Of a stretch of DNA of 64,000 nt, positions 1-10,112 are shown piece by piece; within the stretch, counting starts at the first letter, position 1; each line of letters starts with the position of its first letter. Under the pieces are notes generated by a model. It saw only the letters and a list, made by a program, of their open reading frames with translations, did not search any database and was not told the DNA's origin. The translations under genes and the position numbers were made by a program. Where the stretch lies: assembly GCF_002929805.1 (NCBI RefSeq), contig NZ_PJJM01000101.1, forward strand, positions 64,239 to 128,238. The letters are read 5' to 3'. The stretch is from Cryobacterium sp. Y50 (GTDB lineage Bacteria; Actinomycetota; Actinomycetes; Actinomycetales; Microbacteriaceae).

Positions 1-390
1 TCCTTCTCGTCGATAATCGGCGTCTGGAACGGCGTGAGTCTCATGTTCGCCGATTTCTGGGGCAACATGCGCGGCAAGAAGTCTGGCCACCCCGACACGA
101 TGGTCGGTGGCAAGTACTTCAAGTTCTACCTGTTGTGGCTCACATTCCCGCCGATGATCCTGTTCCTGCTCGGCTCGCCGATCGGGCTGATTCTGGCCTA
201 CGGCGTGCTCGGTTCCCTGTTCATGCCGTTTCTCGCCGTCACCCTGCTTGGCTTGTTGAACGGCAAGGGCATCCCACGGGAATGGCGCAACAAATGGTTC
301 ACCAACGGAGCCCTGGGGGTCTGCGCGCTGCTCTTCATCGTTTTGGGTGTGCAACAATTGGTCACCGCCGTGAAGCCGCTGTTCGGGTAG
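1..390 (+). CDS. Nramp-family divalent metal transporter, C-terminal part (5' end outside window)
   Basis: The reading frame is open from the first base (Ser-Phe-Ser-Ser-Ile-Ile-Gly) and ends at 390, so only about 129 C-terminal residues are present. The visible part has three hydrophobic membrane segments. It shows a loop followed by LLGLLNGKG and the basic stretch PREWRNKW, which resembles the region before the last helix of Nramp (Mn2+/Fe2+ : H+ symporter) proteins. The substrate-binding helices 1 and 6 of the family lie in the missing part, so metal specificity cannot be read here. The next gene starts 30 bases downstream on the same strand. The family call rests on overall resemblance of this tail and is moderately sure. 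Confidence 0.65.
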   Translation, partial: SFSSIIGVWNGVSLMFADFWGNMRGKKSGHPDTMVGGKYFKFYLLWLTFPPMILFLLGSPIGLILAYGVLGSLFMPFLAVTLLGLLNGKGIPREWRNKWFTNGALGVCALLFIVLGVQQLVTAVKPLFG

Positions 391-419
391 CTTCGGTGGC
401 AACCGGATACTCTGGAAAA

Positions 420-989
420 ATGAATGCCACACGCGACGACGATGCTCTGAATTGGGCCGGTGACGACGACCCGACGTTGGCTCCCGGGGGAACCGGTCAG
501 GCCGCGCCCGAGGCGGCCAGTTTGCCGGAGGGGTGGACCACCCCGATAGCGGATGCTACCCCCAGCGCCAGCGCCAGCGCCAGCGCCAGCGACAGCGACA
601 GCGGCACCGACAGCGACACGGATATCGACACTGCAGCGGATGCCGACGCGACGGACGCCGCCAGTACCGAACCGGCCGGCGCGGTCGCGAGCTCGGCCGC
701 CCTGGTCGGCTTGGGCATCCTCGCCGGAATGTACCTGCTCTACTCGATCGGCTGGTTCATTGGCGTGTCCCGCCTCGCACGTTCGACGGTTCTCACTTCG
801 AGTGATCCCGTCGCTGATTTCATGACCTCCCTCGGCGGCTGGCTGGCCGTGGCGGCACCCGTGATCTGGTTTGGGGCGACCTTCTGGCTCACCCTGAGCC
901 GGCCGCGCGCACGCTGGGTCTGGTTGCTGATCGGCGCGGTCGTGTTGATTCCCGTGCCCTTCCTGCTCGGATCGGGGGTCCCCTCATGA
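420..989 (+). CDS. Membrane protein with acidic Ala-Ser/Asp-Ser repeat linker
   Basis: About 189 residues. The ATG at 420 begins MNATRDDD; a longer upstream reading in this frame would overlap the transporter end and looks like shadow sequence. Residues about 45-75 are low complexity, starting with Ala-Ser dipeptides and passing into Asp-Ser and Asp-Thr dipeptides, encoded by a hexanucleotide tandem repeat. After this linker come three hydrophobic segments (around LVGLGILAGMYLLYSIGWF, LAVAAPVIWFGATFWLTL and WVWLLIGAVVLIPVPFLL). The stop overlaps the next start by four bases (ATGA), so the two small membrane proteins are probably co-translated. No known domain is recognised. Such adjacent small membrane proteins are common next to DoxX genes in Actinobacteria, but the function is unknown. 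Confidence 0.7.
   Translation: MNATRDDDALNWAGDDDPTLAPGGTGQAAPEAASLPEGWTTPIADATPSASASASASDSDSGTDSDTDIDTAADADATDAASTEPAGAVASSAALVGLGILAGMYLLYSIGWFIGVSRLARSTVLTSSDPVADFMTSLGGWLAVAAPVIWFGATFWLTLSRPRARWVWLLIGAVVLIPVPFLLGSGVPS
563..604 (+). repeat. CAGCGC/CAGCGA hexanucleotide tandem repeat inside a CDS
   Basis: Seven consecutive six-base units (CAGCGC four times, then CAGCGA twice, then CAGCGG). The unit length is a multiple of three, so changes in copy number would alter the length of the Ala-Ser/Asp-Ser linker without breaking the frame. Confidence 0.85.
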
Positions 990-1360
990 GCGACATCGAA
1001 TTCACCGGCACCGATGGTACGAACACCGTGCACGGTCGCCGCTCGCCGCGCTGGACTCTGCTGACCATCGCGCTGTTCATCGGGCTGTTCTACGCCTACG
1101 ACGTCTGGGAAGCCATCGGCAACCTGGTCGGTCTGAACCTGCAGGCGCAGTCCCTCGACACCCAGCTGAGCGGCTTCGGCTGGGCCGTGCTGATCTTTGC
1201 GGTACTCCTGCCGGTGCTGGTTTATGCCCTGGCCTATTGGCTCGGCCGAAACCGAGCCTTCGGAGCGCAGGCGCTGACCCTGCTCGTCGGGCTTTGTACG
1301 GTTGCCGCCCTGTCGCTCGATATCGCCACGATGTTCGGCCTCGGCCGGCTAATCATCTGA
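986..1360 (+). CDS. Small integral membrane protein
   Basis: 124 residues beginning MSDIEFTGTDG; the ATG overlaps the previous stop by four bases, which supports this start. Three to four hydrophobic helices are visible (WTLLTIALFIGLFYAYDVW, WAVLIFAVLLPVLVYALAY, ALTLLVGLCTVAALSLDIA), with a short hydrophilic N-terminus. There are no catalytic motifs or recognised domain. It is probably the membrane partner of the preceding acidic-linker protein. Its stop codon directly abuts the stop of the convergent DoxX gene, with no room for a separate terminator. Function is unknown. Confidence 0.7.
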   Translation: MSDIEFTGTDGTNTVHGRRSPRWTLLTIALFIGLFYAYDVWEAIGNLVGLNLQAQSLDTQLSGFGWAVLIFAVLLPVLVYALAYWLGRNRAFGAQALTLLVGLCTVAALSLDIATMFGLGRLII

Positions 1361-1756
1361 CTAGATCACCGCGACCACGATCAGAGCCATCAGCACCAGT
1401 TGGGCGATGAGCCGGGGAACGAACGGAATCGCGATCCGCCCGAACCGGTTCTTGTGCCGCGCGGCATAGGCGTTAGCCGGAAACACCGCCGCCAGAAACA
1501 GCACGAGGGCCCCAGCGGCCAGCAGCATGGTCGGGGGATACAGCAACCCGAAGCCGCCAGCCAACTCGCACACCCCGGTAAGCAGCACGAGGTTGGTCGG
1601 GTTGGCCCAGCCCGCCGTGCGCAGTCGCGGTGGAATCATTGCCGCCATCGTGCGCTGGACCGTGGGCAGAAAATGGGTGATCCCGGCGCCGATGAAGACC
1701 ACCGCGAGAATCACCCGAAGGGCCAGCCGGAGTCCGTCTATTACGTCGCTGCTCAT
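1361..1756 (-). CDS. DoxX family membrane protein
   Basis: 131 residues, four predicted helices. The DoxX-like pattern is visible: an N-terminal helix with RVILAVVFIGAGITHF, a loop, then LLTGVCELAGGFGLLYP, and two further helices. DoxX-family proteins are small four-helix membrane proteins; some associate with redox or thiol-oxidation enzymes, but the role of this one cannot be derived from sequence. It is convergent with the two small membrane proteins and divergent from serA, with about 85 bases between its start and the serA start. Confidence 0.75.
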   Translation of the reverse strand: MSSDVIDGLRLALRVILAVVFIGAGITHFLPTVQRTMAAMIPPRLRTAGWANPTNLVLLTGVCELAGGFGLLYPPTMLLAAGALVLFLAAVFPANAYAARHKNRFGRIAIPFVPRLIAQLVLMALIVVAVI

Positions 1757-1842
1757 GGCTCTATTGTGCAGCCGGTAGGGTGGAAAAAGAGTGGCGCCCC
1801 TTGTCGCGCCGCCAAGACCTGCAATCTAAGGATCCGATTTTA

Positions 1843-3435
<1,593 letters not shown>

Positions 3436-3443
3436 GTTTCTTC

Positions 3444-3499
3444 AGAACGGATGCGAGTGGGTGCCTGCCAGAGCTGGCGCCTACTCGCATCCGTTCTTT
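3444..3499 (+). terminator. Rho-independent terminator after serA
   Basis: AGAACGGATGCGAGTGGG pairs with the downstream CCTACTCGCATCCGTTCT, with a small inner hairpin between the arms, and is followed by TTT. It starts about nine bases after the serA stop. Confidence 0.85.
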
Positions 3500-3610
3500 A
3501 AAGACGGCGAATCCATGAGTAGTGCGCCTGAGGGGTCACAAATGGCCCGTATGAAGACGGTTTTAGTACGATTTGCGACCCCATGCGGCGTGGGCAGCCG
3601 GGTATCGGTT

Positions 3611-4183
3611 TCAGGTGTGCGGCAGGAGCCGGCCGATCAGAGTGATCAGCCGGCTCATCGACTCGTCGGTGTGCTCCTGCGGGGCAAGTTCGTGTTCGGC
3701 CAGAGAACTGTTGACGTAAAGTCCGTCGCTGATGAGCATGATCGCCTCGGCGGTATCCGGGTCGTGGACAGCGTCTTCGATGACCGAGAGCCAGCGACAC
3801 CGAATATCGCCGAGCACCTGCATGGCCCGCGGATCGCGTCCCTGCGCGAGGCGGGAGCCGGCGATGTAGGCGCGGTCGAGCGGGCTGCCGGTGTGCACCG
3901 AGGTGCGAATGAGATAGTCGACCGGGCCAGCCGGGGCCGCGCGAATATTATCGGCATCCTCATTCGCGAGCGCATCAAGACGGGCCAGCATGCCCTCGAT
4001 CAGGGCGCCTTTCGAGCTGAAGTGATAGAGCAGTCCGCCCTTGGAGACCGCAGCGGCGGCCGCGACGGCGTCCAGCGTCGCGGAGCGCTCTCCGCCCTCG
4101 ACCAGCAACTCCTCGAAGGCGTCGAGCAGTCGATCCCGGGTAGAACCGGATGGCGCGGCGGGATTTCTCAGCATAGGGGCCAT
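3611..4183 (-). CDS. TetR/AcrR family repressor of the adjacent MFS pump
   Basis: 190 residues from the ATG at 4183 (MAPMLRNP); 4174 is an alternative start. The N-terminal helix-turn-helix is clear: TRDRLLDAFEELLVEGG, then TLDAVAAAAAVSKGGLLYHFSSKGALI, with the typical GLLYHF recognition-helix ending. The C-terminal ligand-binding half (about 60-190) shows no substrate signature. It is divergent from an MFS drug-efflux type transporter, and the intergenic region holds a near-palindrome consistent with a TetR operator, so it probably represses the pump until a ligand binds. A longer upstream reading (to 4309) would run into that operator region and is rejected as the start. Confidence 0.85.
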   Translation of the reverse strand: MAPMLRNPAAPSGSTRDRLLDAFEELLVEGGERSATLDAVAAAAAVSKGGLLYHFSSKGALIEGMLARLDALANEDADNIRAAPAGPVDYLIRTSVHTGSPLDRAYIAGSRLAQGRDPRAMQVLGDIRCRWLSVIEDAVHDPDTAEAIMLISDGLYVNSSLAEHELAPQEHTDESMSRLITLIGRLLPHT

Positions 4184-4315
4184 GGTACCCAAATGCCTGC
4201 GACCGTCGTGGACCGCGCCGCTTGGCAAGGCGATGTAGAGCGGCCGCACGGGCCAGTGCCGTCGATGCATCGTGGGTGGGCGGCCGGGTCGGGGCATCGG
4301 CCTGGCCACTGGTCA

Positions 4316-4339
4316 ACTGTACCGTCCAGCCGGTATAGT
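4316..4339. promoter_or_regulatory. Candidate TetR operator between repressor and MFS pump
   Basis: ACTGTACCG, six spacer bases, then CGGTATAGT: eight of nine positions are symmetric. The right arm contains TATAGT, which could be the -10 box of the pump promoter, so bound repressor would block polymerase. Confidence 0.55.
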
Positions 4340-4412
4340 TAATCTAGGTTTCCACCACTCTGTCAGCACAGGGCGCGTGGCCGGAAAAATTCTTGAGAAA
4401 GCGATTGAGATC

Positions 4413-6020
4413 GTGTCTGCCCGTTTCACTTCCCCCGCCACCGCTAGTTCCATTGGCACACTGGCCCGGCGCGCCCGCGCCGACGAGCCGCGGCCGACCC
4501 CGAAGGCGGGCGGCGTGGCATCCGCTCTGACAATCGTGCACGACCGCCGACGCTGGTGGGCGCTCGCGGTGCTGATGCTTCCGGTACTGCTGGTGTCGAT
4601 CGACAACACCGTACTCAACTTTGCGCTGCCCGCCATCTCGGAGGCAACCCGGCCGACCGGTGTGCAGCTGCTCTGGATGGTCGACATCTACCCGCTCGTG
4701 CTCGCCGGCCTGCTCGTGGCCATGGGCAGCCTCGGCGACCGCATCGGGCGTCGGCGCCTGCTGCTGATCGGGTCGGCCGGCTTCGGCGCGGTCTCGGTGG
4801 TGGCGGCTTTCTCACCGACCATTGAATGGCTGATCGCGTCCCGGGCTGTGCTCGGCTTTTTCGGCGCCATGCTCATGCCCTCGACCCTGTCGCTGCTGCG
4901 TTCGACCTTCGTCGATCGTGACCAGCGGCGCCTGGCCATCGCGATCTGGGCCACCGGATTCGCGGCCGGCAGCGCGCTCGGCCCGGTCGTTGGCGGTATT
5001 CTGCTTGAGCATTTCGCCTGGGGCTCGGTGTTTCTGCTTGCCGTTCCGCTGCTGCTGCCACTACTTTTGCTGGCACCGTTGCTCGTGACCGAATCCCGCG
5101 ACCCGAATCCGGGGCGGATCGACCTGCCGAGCATCGTGCTCTCACTCGCCACCATGCTGCCGATCGTCTACGGCATCAAAACCATTGCCCAGAACGGGCC
5201 GAGCGTCGTCACCCTTGCGCCGGTCGTGCTCGGCCTCGCCCTCGGCGTGCTGTTCGTGCGGCGGCAGTTGAGGCTGCCGAACCCCATGCTCGATATGAGC
5301 CTGTTTCGGCGCGGCTCGTTCAGCGGAGCCGTCGGCGTCAACCTGCTGAGCGTCACCGCGCTCGTCGGCTGCCTGTTCTTCGTCTCGCAGCACCTGCAGC
5401 TTGTGCTCGGACTCTCGCCGCTGCTGGCCGGACTCGTGCTCGTGCCCGGCCTTGCCGCGATGATCGTGGCCGGACTGGTCATTGTACCGATTGCCCGCCG
5501 GGTTCGCCCGTCTCGCGTCGTGCCGATAGCACTGCTGTTCTCGGCGGCGGGTTTTGCGGCGATCGCCCTGCGCGGAGGCGAGATCAATGCGGCGGACATC
5601 ATGGTGGCGTTCGTGTTGCTTGGAATCGGTATCGGCGCGGCCGAGACCGTGTCCAACGAGCTGATCGTGGCGACTGCGCCGGCCGATAAGGCAGGGGCGG
5701 CATCCGCTGTGTCCGAAACGGCCTACGAACTGGGAGCGGTACTGGGAACGGCGGTACTCGGCACCATTCTTACCGTCTCGTACCGCGCGGCGGTGCTACT
5801 GCCCGACGGATTGTCAGCGACCGAGCGGCTGGCTGCGGGGGAGACCCTCGGCGGCGCGGTCGCGGTAGCCGGTCAGCTGCCGGCCGACACGGCCGCACAA
5901 CTGCTCGAGTCGGCCAGGCACGCCTTCGACAGCGGCGTGGGACTGAGTGCGTGGATCGGCGTCGCCCTCGTGCTGGCCTCAGCCGTTGTGGCCCTGGTCG
6001 CGCTGCGCCGAGCCCGCTAA
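4413..6020 (+). CDS. MFS drug:H+ antiporter, DHA2 (14-TMS) family
   Basis: About 535 residues from the GTG at 4413; the start is uncertain because the first 45 residues are hydrophilic and no strong ribosome site is visible. The family signatures are present: helix 1 with LLVSIDNTVLNFALPAI, the loop motif GDRIGRRRLL (motif A), and the antiporter-type segment GFAAGSALGPVVGGILLEHFAWGSVF (motif C). Fourteen hydrophobic segments fit the QacA/LfrA/EmrB-like subgroup, which exports cationic or hydrophobic compounds. It is divergent from a TetR regulator with a candidate operator between. The substrate is not predictable from sequence. Confidence 0.85.
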   Translation: MSARFTSPATASSIGTLARRARADEPRPTPKAGGVASALTIVHDRRRWWALAVLMLPVLLVSIDNTVLNFALPAISEATRPTGVQLLWMVDIYPLVLAGLLVAMGSLGDRIGRRRLLLIGSAGFGAVSVVAAFSPTIEWLIASRAVLGFFGAMLMPSTLSLLRSTFVDRDQRRLAIAIWATGFAAGSALGPVVGGILLEHFAWGSVFLLAVPLLLPLLLLAPLLVTESRDPNPGRIDLPSIVLSLATMLPIVYGIKTIAQNGPSVVTLAPVVLGLALGVLFVRRQLRLPNPMLDMSLFRRGSFSGAVGVNLLSVTALVGCLFFVSQHLQLVLGLSPLLAGLVLVPGLAAMIVAGLVIVPIARRVRPSRVVPIALLFSAAGFAAIALRGGEINAADIMVAFVLLGIGIGAAETVSNELIVATAPADKAGAASAVSETAYELGAVLGTAVLGTILTVSYRAAVLLPDGLSATERLAAGETLGGAVAVAGQLPADTAAQLLESARHAFDSGVGLSAWIGVALVLASAVVALVALRRAR

Positions 6021-6090
6021 AAACTCCGTGAGGACGGGTAAACGGTTACCTGAAGCAACCGCCTGCCCGCTCTCGCGAGCTGTTAGGCGG

Positions 6091-6342
6091 CTACAGGTCG
6101 TCGATCGAGTTCTCGCGGCGGGTGACCTGCTCGCCGTTCGCCGGGTCGGCGATCGTGCGGGTTGTGCTCACGCTGTTGCGACGCCGCGTCATCAGCACGA
6201 TGCCGAGGATCGTCACGAGCGCTCCGGCCGCGAGCAGAATGTAGCCCACGAGCTGCAGGTCAACTCCGGTGATGGTGATGTCGAGAGCCCACACCAGAAT
6301 GGCGCCGACGACCAACAGAAAAATTCCTAGTCCGATACTCAT
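6091..6342 (-). CDS. DUF6458-type small membrane protein
   Basis: 83 residues. There are two hydrophobic helices (SIGLGIFLLVVGAILVWAL and LVGYILLAAGALVTILGIVLM) separated by the short loop DITITGVDLQ, and then a basic, polar C-terminal tail (TRRRNSVSTTR...). This arrangement matches the small actinobacterial DUF6458 family, whose function is unknown. A second ATG immediately upstream (6345) is equally possible, with GGAGAGCGG in front. The gene is convergent with the MFS pump gene and divergent from leuB. Confidence 0.7.
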   Translation of the reverse strand: MSIGLGIFLLVVGAILVWALDITITGVDLQLVGYILLAAGALVTILGIVLMTRRRNSVSTTRTIADPANGEQVTRRENSIDDL

Positions 6343-6452
6343 CATTTCCCGCTCTCCGTTGGTAGTGCCGTGCACCCAGCCTAGGCACTTCGGTGAGAAA
6401 GGTAAGGTTTGACTATACGCAATACAGGTGTTCGTTGACTGTTCGGAGCCGC

Positions 6453-7523
6453 ATGTCTCGTATTATCAAACTCGCTGTCATTCCCGGAGACGGGATTGGA
6501 CCGGAAGTCGTCGCTGAGGCGGTGAAGGTGCTCGGCGTCGTCACCGCCCGTGACGACGTCACGATCGAGACGAACATGTTTCAGCTCGGCGCCGCCCGAT
6601 TCCTTGAAACCGGCGACGTGCTCACCGACGCCGACCTCGCATCAATTCAGCAGCACGATGCCATTTTGCTCGGTGCCGTTGGCGGCGTTCCCGGCGACCC
6701 TCGGCTGAAAGACGCCAACATTGAGCGCGGGCTGTTGCTCGGTCTGCGCTTCGCCCTCGACCACTATGTGAACCTGCGGCCCTGCACGATCTACCCCGGT
6801 GTGAAGAGCCCGCTAGCCGCCCCCGGCGTGGTCGACTTCGTCGTCGTGCGCGAAGGAACCGAGGGCCCATATGTCGGCAACGGCGGTACTATCCGTCGTG
6901 GCACCGCGCAGGAGGTCGCCAACGAGGTCTCGGTCAACACCGCCTACGGCGTGGAACGGGTCGTGCGTTACGCCTTTGAGGTGGCCCAGGGGCGTGAGCG
7001 CAAACGCCTCACCCTGGTGCACAAGACCAACGTGCTCGTCTTCGCCGGCAGTCTGTGGCAGCGCATCGTGAACGAGGTGGCCGCTGAGTACCCCCAGGTC
7101 GCGGTGGATTACCTGCACGTCGACGCGGCGACCATTTTCTTCGTCACGAATCCGAGTAGATTCGATGTACTCGTCACCGACAACCTTTTTGGCGATATTC
7201 TCACTGACCTGGCAGCGGCGATCAGCGGCGGCATCGGCCTGGCAGCCTCCGGCAATATCAACCCGACGGGCCGCTTTCCCAGCATGTTCGAGCCGGTGCA
7301 CGGCTCGGCCCCCGATATCGCCGGCCAGCAACTCGCTGACCCGACCGCGGCCATCCTCTCGGTCGCACTGCTGCTTGATCATCTCGGGCTGGCGGATGCC
7401 GCAGCTCGCGTCAACGAAGCGGTCGCCGACGACCTGGCGCGTCGCACCGCAACGGTGCGACGCAGCACGGTTGAGGTGGGAGACGCCATCGTGACGCTTT
7501 TAACAGAGAAGGTACTCAAATGA
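6453..7523 (+). CDS. leuB: 3-isopropylmalate dehydrogenase
   Basis: NAD-dependent oxidative decarboxylation of 3-isopropylmalate, the third step of leucine synthesis. The 356-residue protein starts at the ATG at 6453 ([20 protein letters not shown]), with GGAG just upstream; sixty bases of extra open frame upstream are not used. Family motifs are visible: the N-terminal GDGIGPEV, the substrate-binding arginine region [25 protein letters not shown] and the C-terminal catalytic block [19 protein letters not shown]. Length agrees with the actinobacterial LeuB group. The stop overlaps the ilvE start by four bases, so both enzymes of branched-chain amino acid synthesis are translationally coupled. 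Confidence 0.95.
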   Translation: MSRIIKLAVIPGDGIGPEVVAEAVKVLGVVTARDDVTIETNMFQLGAARFLETGDVLTDADLASIQQHDAILLGAVGGVPGDPRLKDANIERGLLLGLRFALDHYVNLRPCTIYPGVKSPLAAPGVVDFVVVREGTEGPYVGNGGTIRRGTAQEVANEVSVNTAYGVERVVRYAFEVAQGRERKRLTLVHKTNVLVFAGSLWQRIVNEVAAEYPQVAVDYLHVDAATIFFVTNPSRFDVLVTDNLFGDILTDLAAAISGGIGLAASGNINPTGRFPSMFEPVHGSAPDIAGQQLADPTAAILSVALLLDHLGLADAAARVNEAVADDLARRTATVRRSTVEVGDAIVTLLTEKVLK

Positions 7524-8623
7524 GCAAGACCACAACGTTTCCCCTGAACTTCGCCGTCACCGCGTCGACCGAGGCCCGAGCCGAAGCCGAACGCTCCGAA
7601 ATTCTGGCCGACCCAGGCTTCGGCAAACACTTCACCGACCACATGGTCACCATCGACTGGTCGGTCGACGCCGGCTGGCACGATGCGCGCGTCACGTCCT
7701 ACGGACCGCTGTTGCTCGACCCCGCCTCATCGGTGCTGCACTACGGCCAAGAGATCTTCGAGGGCCTCAAGGCCTACCGGCACGCCGACAACTCGATCTG
7801 GACCTTCCGGCCCGAGAAGAACGCCCAGCGTCTGCAGCGCTCCGCGCACCGCCTGGCCTTGCCCGAGCTGCCGGTCGATGACTTCATCGAGTCGATCAGG
7901 CAGATGATTGCGATCGATGGTGACTGGGTACCGTCCGCTCCGGAGACCAGTCTGTACCTGCGCCCGTTCATGATCGCCAACGAGAGTTTTCTCGGGGTGC
8001 GCGCCGCCCACCAGGTGAGCTTCTACGTCATCGCCAGCCCGGCTGGCGCGTACTTCGCCGACGGTGTCGCCCCGGTGAAGATCTGGCTGTCGACCGAGTA
8101 CTCCCGTGCGGGCCGCGGCGGCACCGGCGCCGCCAAGTGTGGTGGAAACTACGCCGCGTCGCTGCTGCCCCAGATGGAAGCCCACGAAAACGGCTGTGCT
8201 CAGGTACTGTTCCTCGACGGCGAGACCGGCAGCCACATCGACGAGCTCGGTGGCATGAACGTGTTCTTCGTGTACGGCACCGACACGCTCGTCACACCGC
8301 GCCTGACTGGATCCATCCTGGAGGGCGTCACCCGCGACAGCATCCTGCAGCTTGCTCGCGACCGCGGTATGACCGTGGAAGAGCGCGAGGTGACGTTGGC
8401 GGAGTGGCGTGATGGCGTCGCATCCGGTGCCATCACCGAGGTCTTCGCCTGCGGAACCGCCGCCGTGGTCACCCCGATTGGCCAGCTCAAAGCGCGCGAC
8501 TTCACGATCGGCGAAGCGGATGCCCCGGCTGGCGAGGTCACCCTGTCGCTGCGCCAGGAACTGACCGACATTCAGTATGGGCGCCTGCCCGACCGTCACG
8601 GCTGGCTCACCCGGCTAAGCTGA
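7520..8623 (+). CDS. ilvE: Branched-chain amino acid aminotransferase
   Basis: PLP-dependent transaminase performing the last step of Leu, Ile and Val synthesis. The 367-residue length and fold-type IV features match the family: [14 protein letters not shown] near residue 75, the PLP lysine in [17 protein letters not shown], and [20 protein letters not shown] followed by [16 protein letters not shown]. The C-terminal [15 protein letters not shown] is the usual phosphate-binding loop. ATGA overlap with leuB supports this start and joint expression. Confidence 0.95.
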   Translation: MSKTTTFPLNFAVTASTEARAEAERSEILADPGFGKHFTDHMVTIDWSVDAGWHDARVTSYGPLLLDPASSVLHYGQEIFEGLKAYRHADNSIWTFRPEKNAQRLQRSAHRLALPELPVDDFIESIRQMIAIDGDWVPSAPETSLYLRPFMIANESFLGVRAAHQVSFYVIASPAGAYFADGVAPVKIWLSTEYSRAGRGGTGAAKCGGNYAASLLPQMEAHENGCAQVLFLDGETGSHIDELGGMNVFFVYGTDTLVTPRLTGSILEGVTRDSILQLARDRGMTVEEREVTLAEWRDGVASGAITEVFACGTAAVVTPIGQLKARDFTIGEADAPAGEVTLSLRQELTDIQYGRLPDRHGWLTRLS

Positions 8624-8647
8624 GCCTTTTGCCCTTTGTGGGCGGGA

Positions 8648-9379
8648 ATGAGACACGTGAAGATCGCACGCTACAGCTACCAGGGCGCTATCGCGTTCGG
8701 CATCGTTGACGACGACGAACTGGTCGTGCTCAGCAGCGACCCGATGTTCGCCGGATTCGACACGACCGGCGACCGGATCGCCCTGGCCGACGTGAAGCTG
8801 CTCGCTCCGGTGATTCCGCGCTCGAAGATCGTCGCTATGGTCTCGGACGAGGTGTTCGTGCTGCGGCCGAACACCGCCGTCGTCGGCCCTGGCGACGCCA
8901 TCGTGCTGCCGACCGCGTCAAAGCGGGTCGCGGTTGACGGCCAGCTCGCCATCATCATCGGCAAAATCGCCAAGAACGTTTCCCCAGCGGATGCCGCGGG
9001 TCGCGTCTTCGGCTACACCGTCGCGACGGTCGTCACCGCGGCCGACCTCGGTTCGGCAACCCACGCCGGTGCCTTCGACACGTTCCTGCCGCTCGGCCCG
9101 ATCATCGAGACCGAGTTCGACGAGGCGGCCACGCCACTGCTCGGACTCATCAACGGTGAGGAATTTCAGGCGCTCGACCTCGGCGACGACGACCGCACTA
9201 CCGAAGACGACGTTGCCGCGCTCGTGGCCTTTGCCTCGAGCGTGTTCACCCTGCTGCCCGGCGACGTGATCCTGGCCGGCCCCCTGGACACGCCAGCGGC
9301 CATCGTCGACGGGGACTCGGTCACGATGTCGATCGCCGGCATCGGCACGCTTGTGAACCCGGTGGTGCGCTTGGCCTGA
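8648..9379 (+). CDS. FAH-fold protein with lost metal-site residues (probable pseudoenzyme)
   Basis: About 243 residues; ATG at 8648 or GTG at 8657. The N-terminal subdomain (KIARYSYQGAIAFGIVDDDELVVL) and the C-terminal barrel (LRPNTAVVGPGDAIVLP, FDTFLPLGPIIET, LLPGDVILAG) place it in the fumarylacetoacetate hydrolase superfamily. The family's metal site normally has an E-x-E in a GELAVVIG-like strand and an Asp in an NDVTARDLQ-like segment. Here the corresponding segments read VDGQLAIIIG and ATVVTAADLG. The usual loop between the two subdomains (NYADH... region) is also missing about twenty residues. It retains its place between ilvE and gltX, where Microbacteriaceae often have a normal FAH-family gene. 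Catalysis is doubtful. Confidence 0.75.
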   Translation: MRHVKIARYSYQGAIAFGIVDDDELVVLSSDPMFAGFDTTGDRIALADVKLLAPVIPRSKIVAMVSDEVFVLRPNTAVVGPGDAIVLPTASKRVAVDGQLAIIIGKIAKNVSPADAAGRVFGYTVATVVTAADLGSATHAGAFDTFLPLGPIIETEFDEAATPLLGLINGEEFQALDLGDDDRTTEDDVAALVAFASSVFTLLPGDVILAGPLDTPAAIVDGDSVTMSIAGIGTLVNPVVRLA

Positions 9380-9394
9380 GTCGCGGGCTCCGGA

Positions 9395-10000
9395 TCAGCC
9401 GCAGCCGTCGGGCAACCAGACTCTGATCAGGTTCGACGCCGCATTGAGCAGCGCGATGGCCTCGATTCGATTGACCCGTGCTACGAGCATCGCGCTCATC
9501 GACAGGGACGCCAGCGTGCGCACGCGGTCATCAAATTGATTGGGGTCGGTGCCTGCGCCCGACGACGCGTGGACGAGGGCGTCTCGTAGGGCATCGGACA
9601 GCTCGGCACGGTAGCCGTCCACGACAGCACGAGCGGCGTCATCATGCGCGGCAAGGCCGGCCGCGCAATTGACCAGCAGGCAGCCGGTGCGGGGCGACCC
9701 GTTCGGCAGTCCGGCCGTCGCTACGGTGAGGCCGTCATAGTAGGCGAGTAGGGCCGAAGCATCCGTTGCTCCAACGCGCAACCCGGCCAATCGGGGCCGG
9801 ATGACCGTCTGCATATAATCGGAGACCGCGGCGTCGAAGAGCCCGCGTTTGCTCCCAAAGGCGTGGTACAGGCTGGATCGGCCCAGACCGGTCGCCGTCT
9901 CGAGGTCGGCCAGGGAGGCGCCCTCGTAACCCTTGGCCCAGAATAAGTCGCGTGCAGACTGCACGACGACACTCTCGTCGAAGGTCTGCAGGCGCCCCAT
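9395..10000 (-). CDS. TetR/AcrR family regulator of the adjacent oxidoreductase
   Basis: 201 residues. The helix-turn-helix is typical: SARDLFWAKGYEGASLADLETATGL followed by GRSSLYHAFGSKRGLFDAAV. The C-terminal half resembles TetR_C domains of regulators beside quinone-oxidoreductase-type genes, with a Cys in RTGCLLVNCAAG that is often seen in this subgroup. It is divergent from an NADP-dependent oxidoreductase. The intergenic region holds a 16-bp near-palindrome, so autoregulation plus control of the oxidoreductase and DJ-1 genes is likely. The inducer is unknown; an electrophile or quinone would fit the controlled enzymes (inference). Confidence 0.85.
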   Translation of the reverse strand: MGRLQTFDESVVVQSARDLFWAKGYEGASLADLETATGLGRSSLYHAFGSKRGLFDAAVSDYMQTVIRPRLAGLRVGATDASALLAYYDGLTVATAGLPNGSPRTGCLLVNCAAGLAAHDDAARAVVDGYRAELSDALRDALVHASSGAGTDPNQFDDRVRTLASLSMSAMLVARVNRIEAIALLNAASNLIRVWLPDGCG

Positions 10001-10051
10001 GTCCGCTCCTTGATGCTCTGTCGGCCGTGCTGTGATGGTCTGTCAATTTTG

Positions 10052-10067
10052 TGGACCGATCTGTCCA
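10052..10067. promoter_or_regulatory. Candidate TetR operator
   Basis: TGGAC-CGATCT-GTCCA with perfect five-base arms. It lies in the divergent intergenic region and is followed at once by TTATATT, a likely -10 element of the oxidoreductase promoter. Confidence 0.6.
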
Positions 10068-10112
10068 TTATATTGTGAAACAATCGTTCTAAAACTAACA
10101 GAGGGGTCCGTT

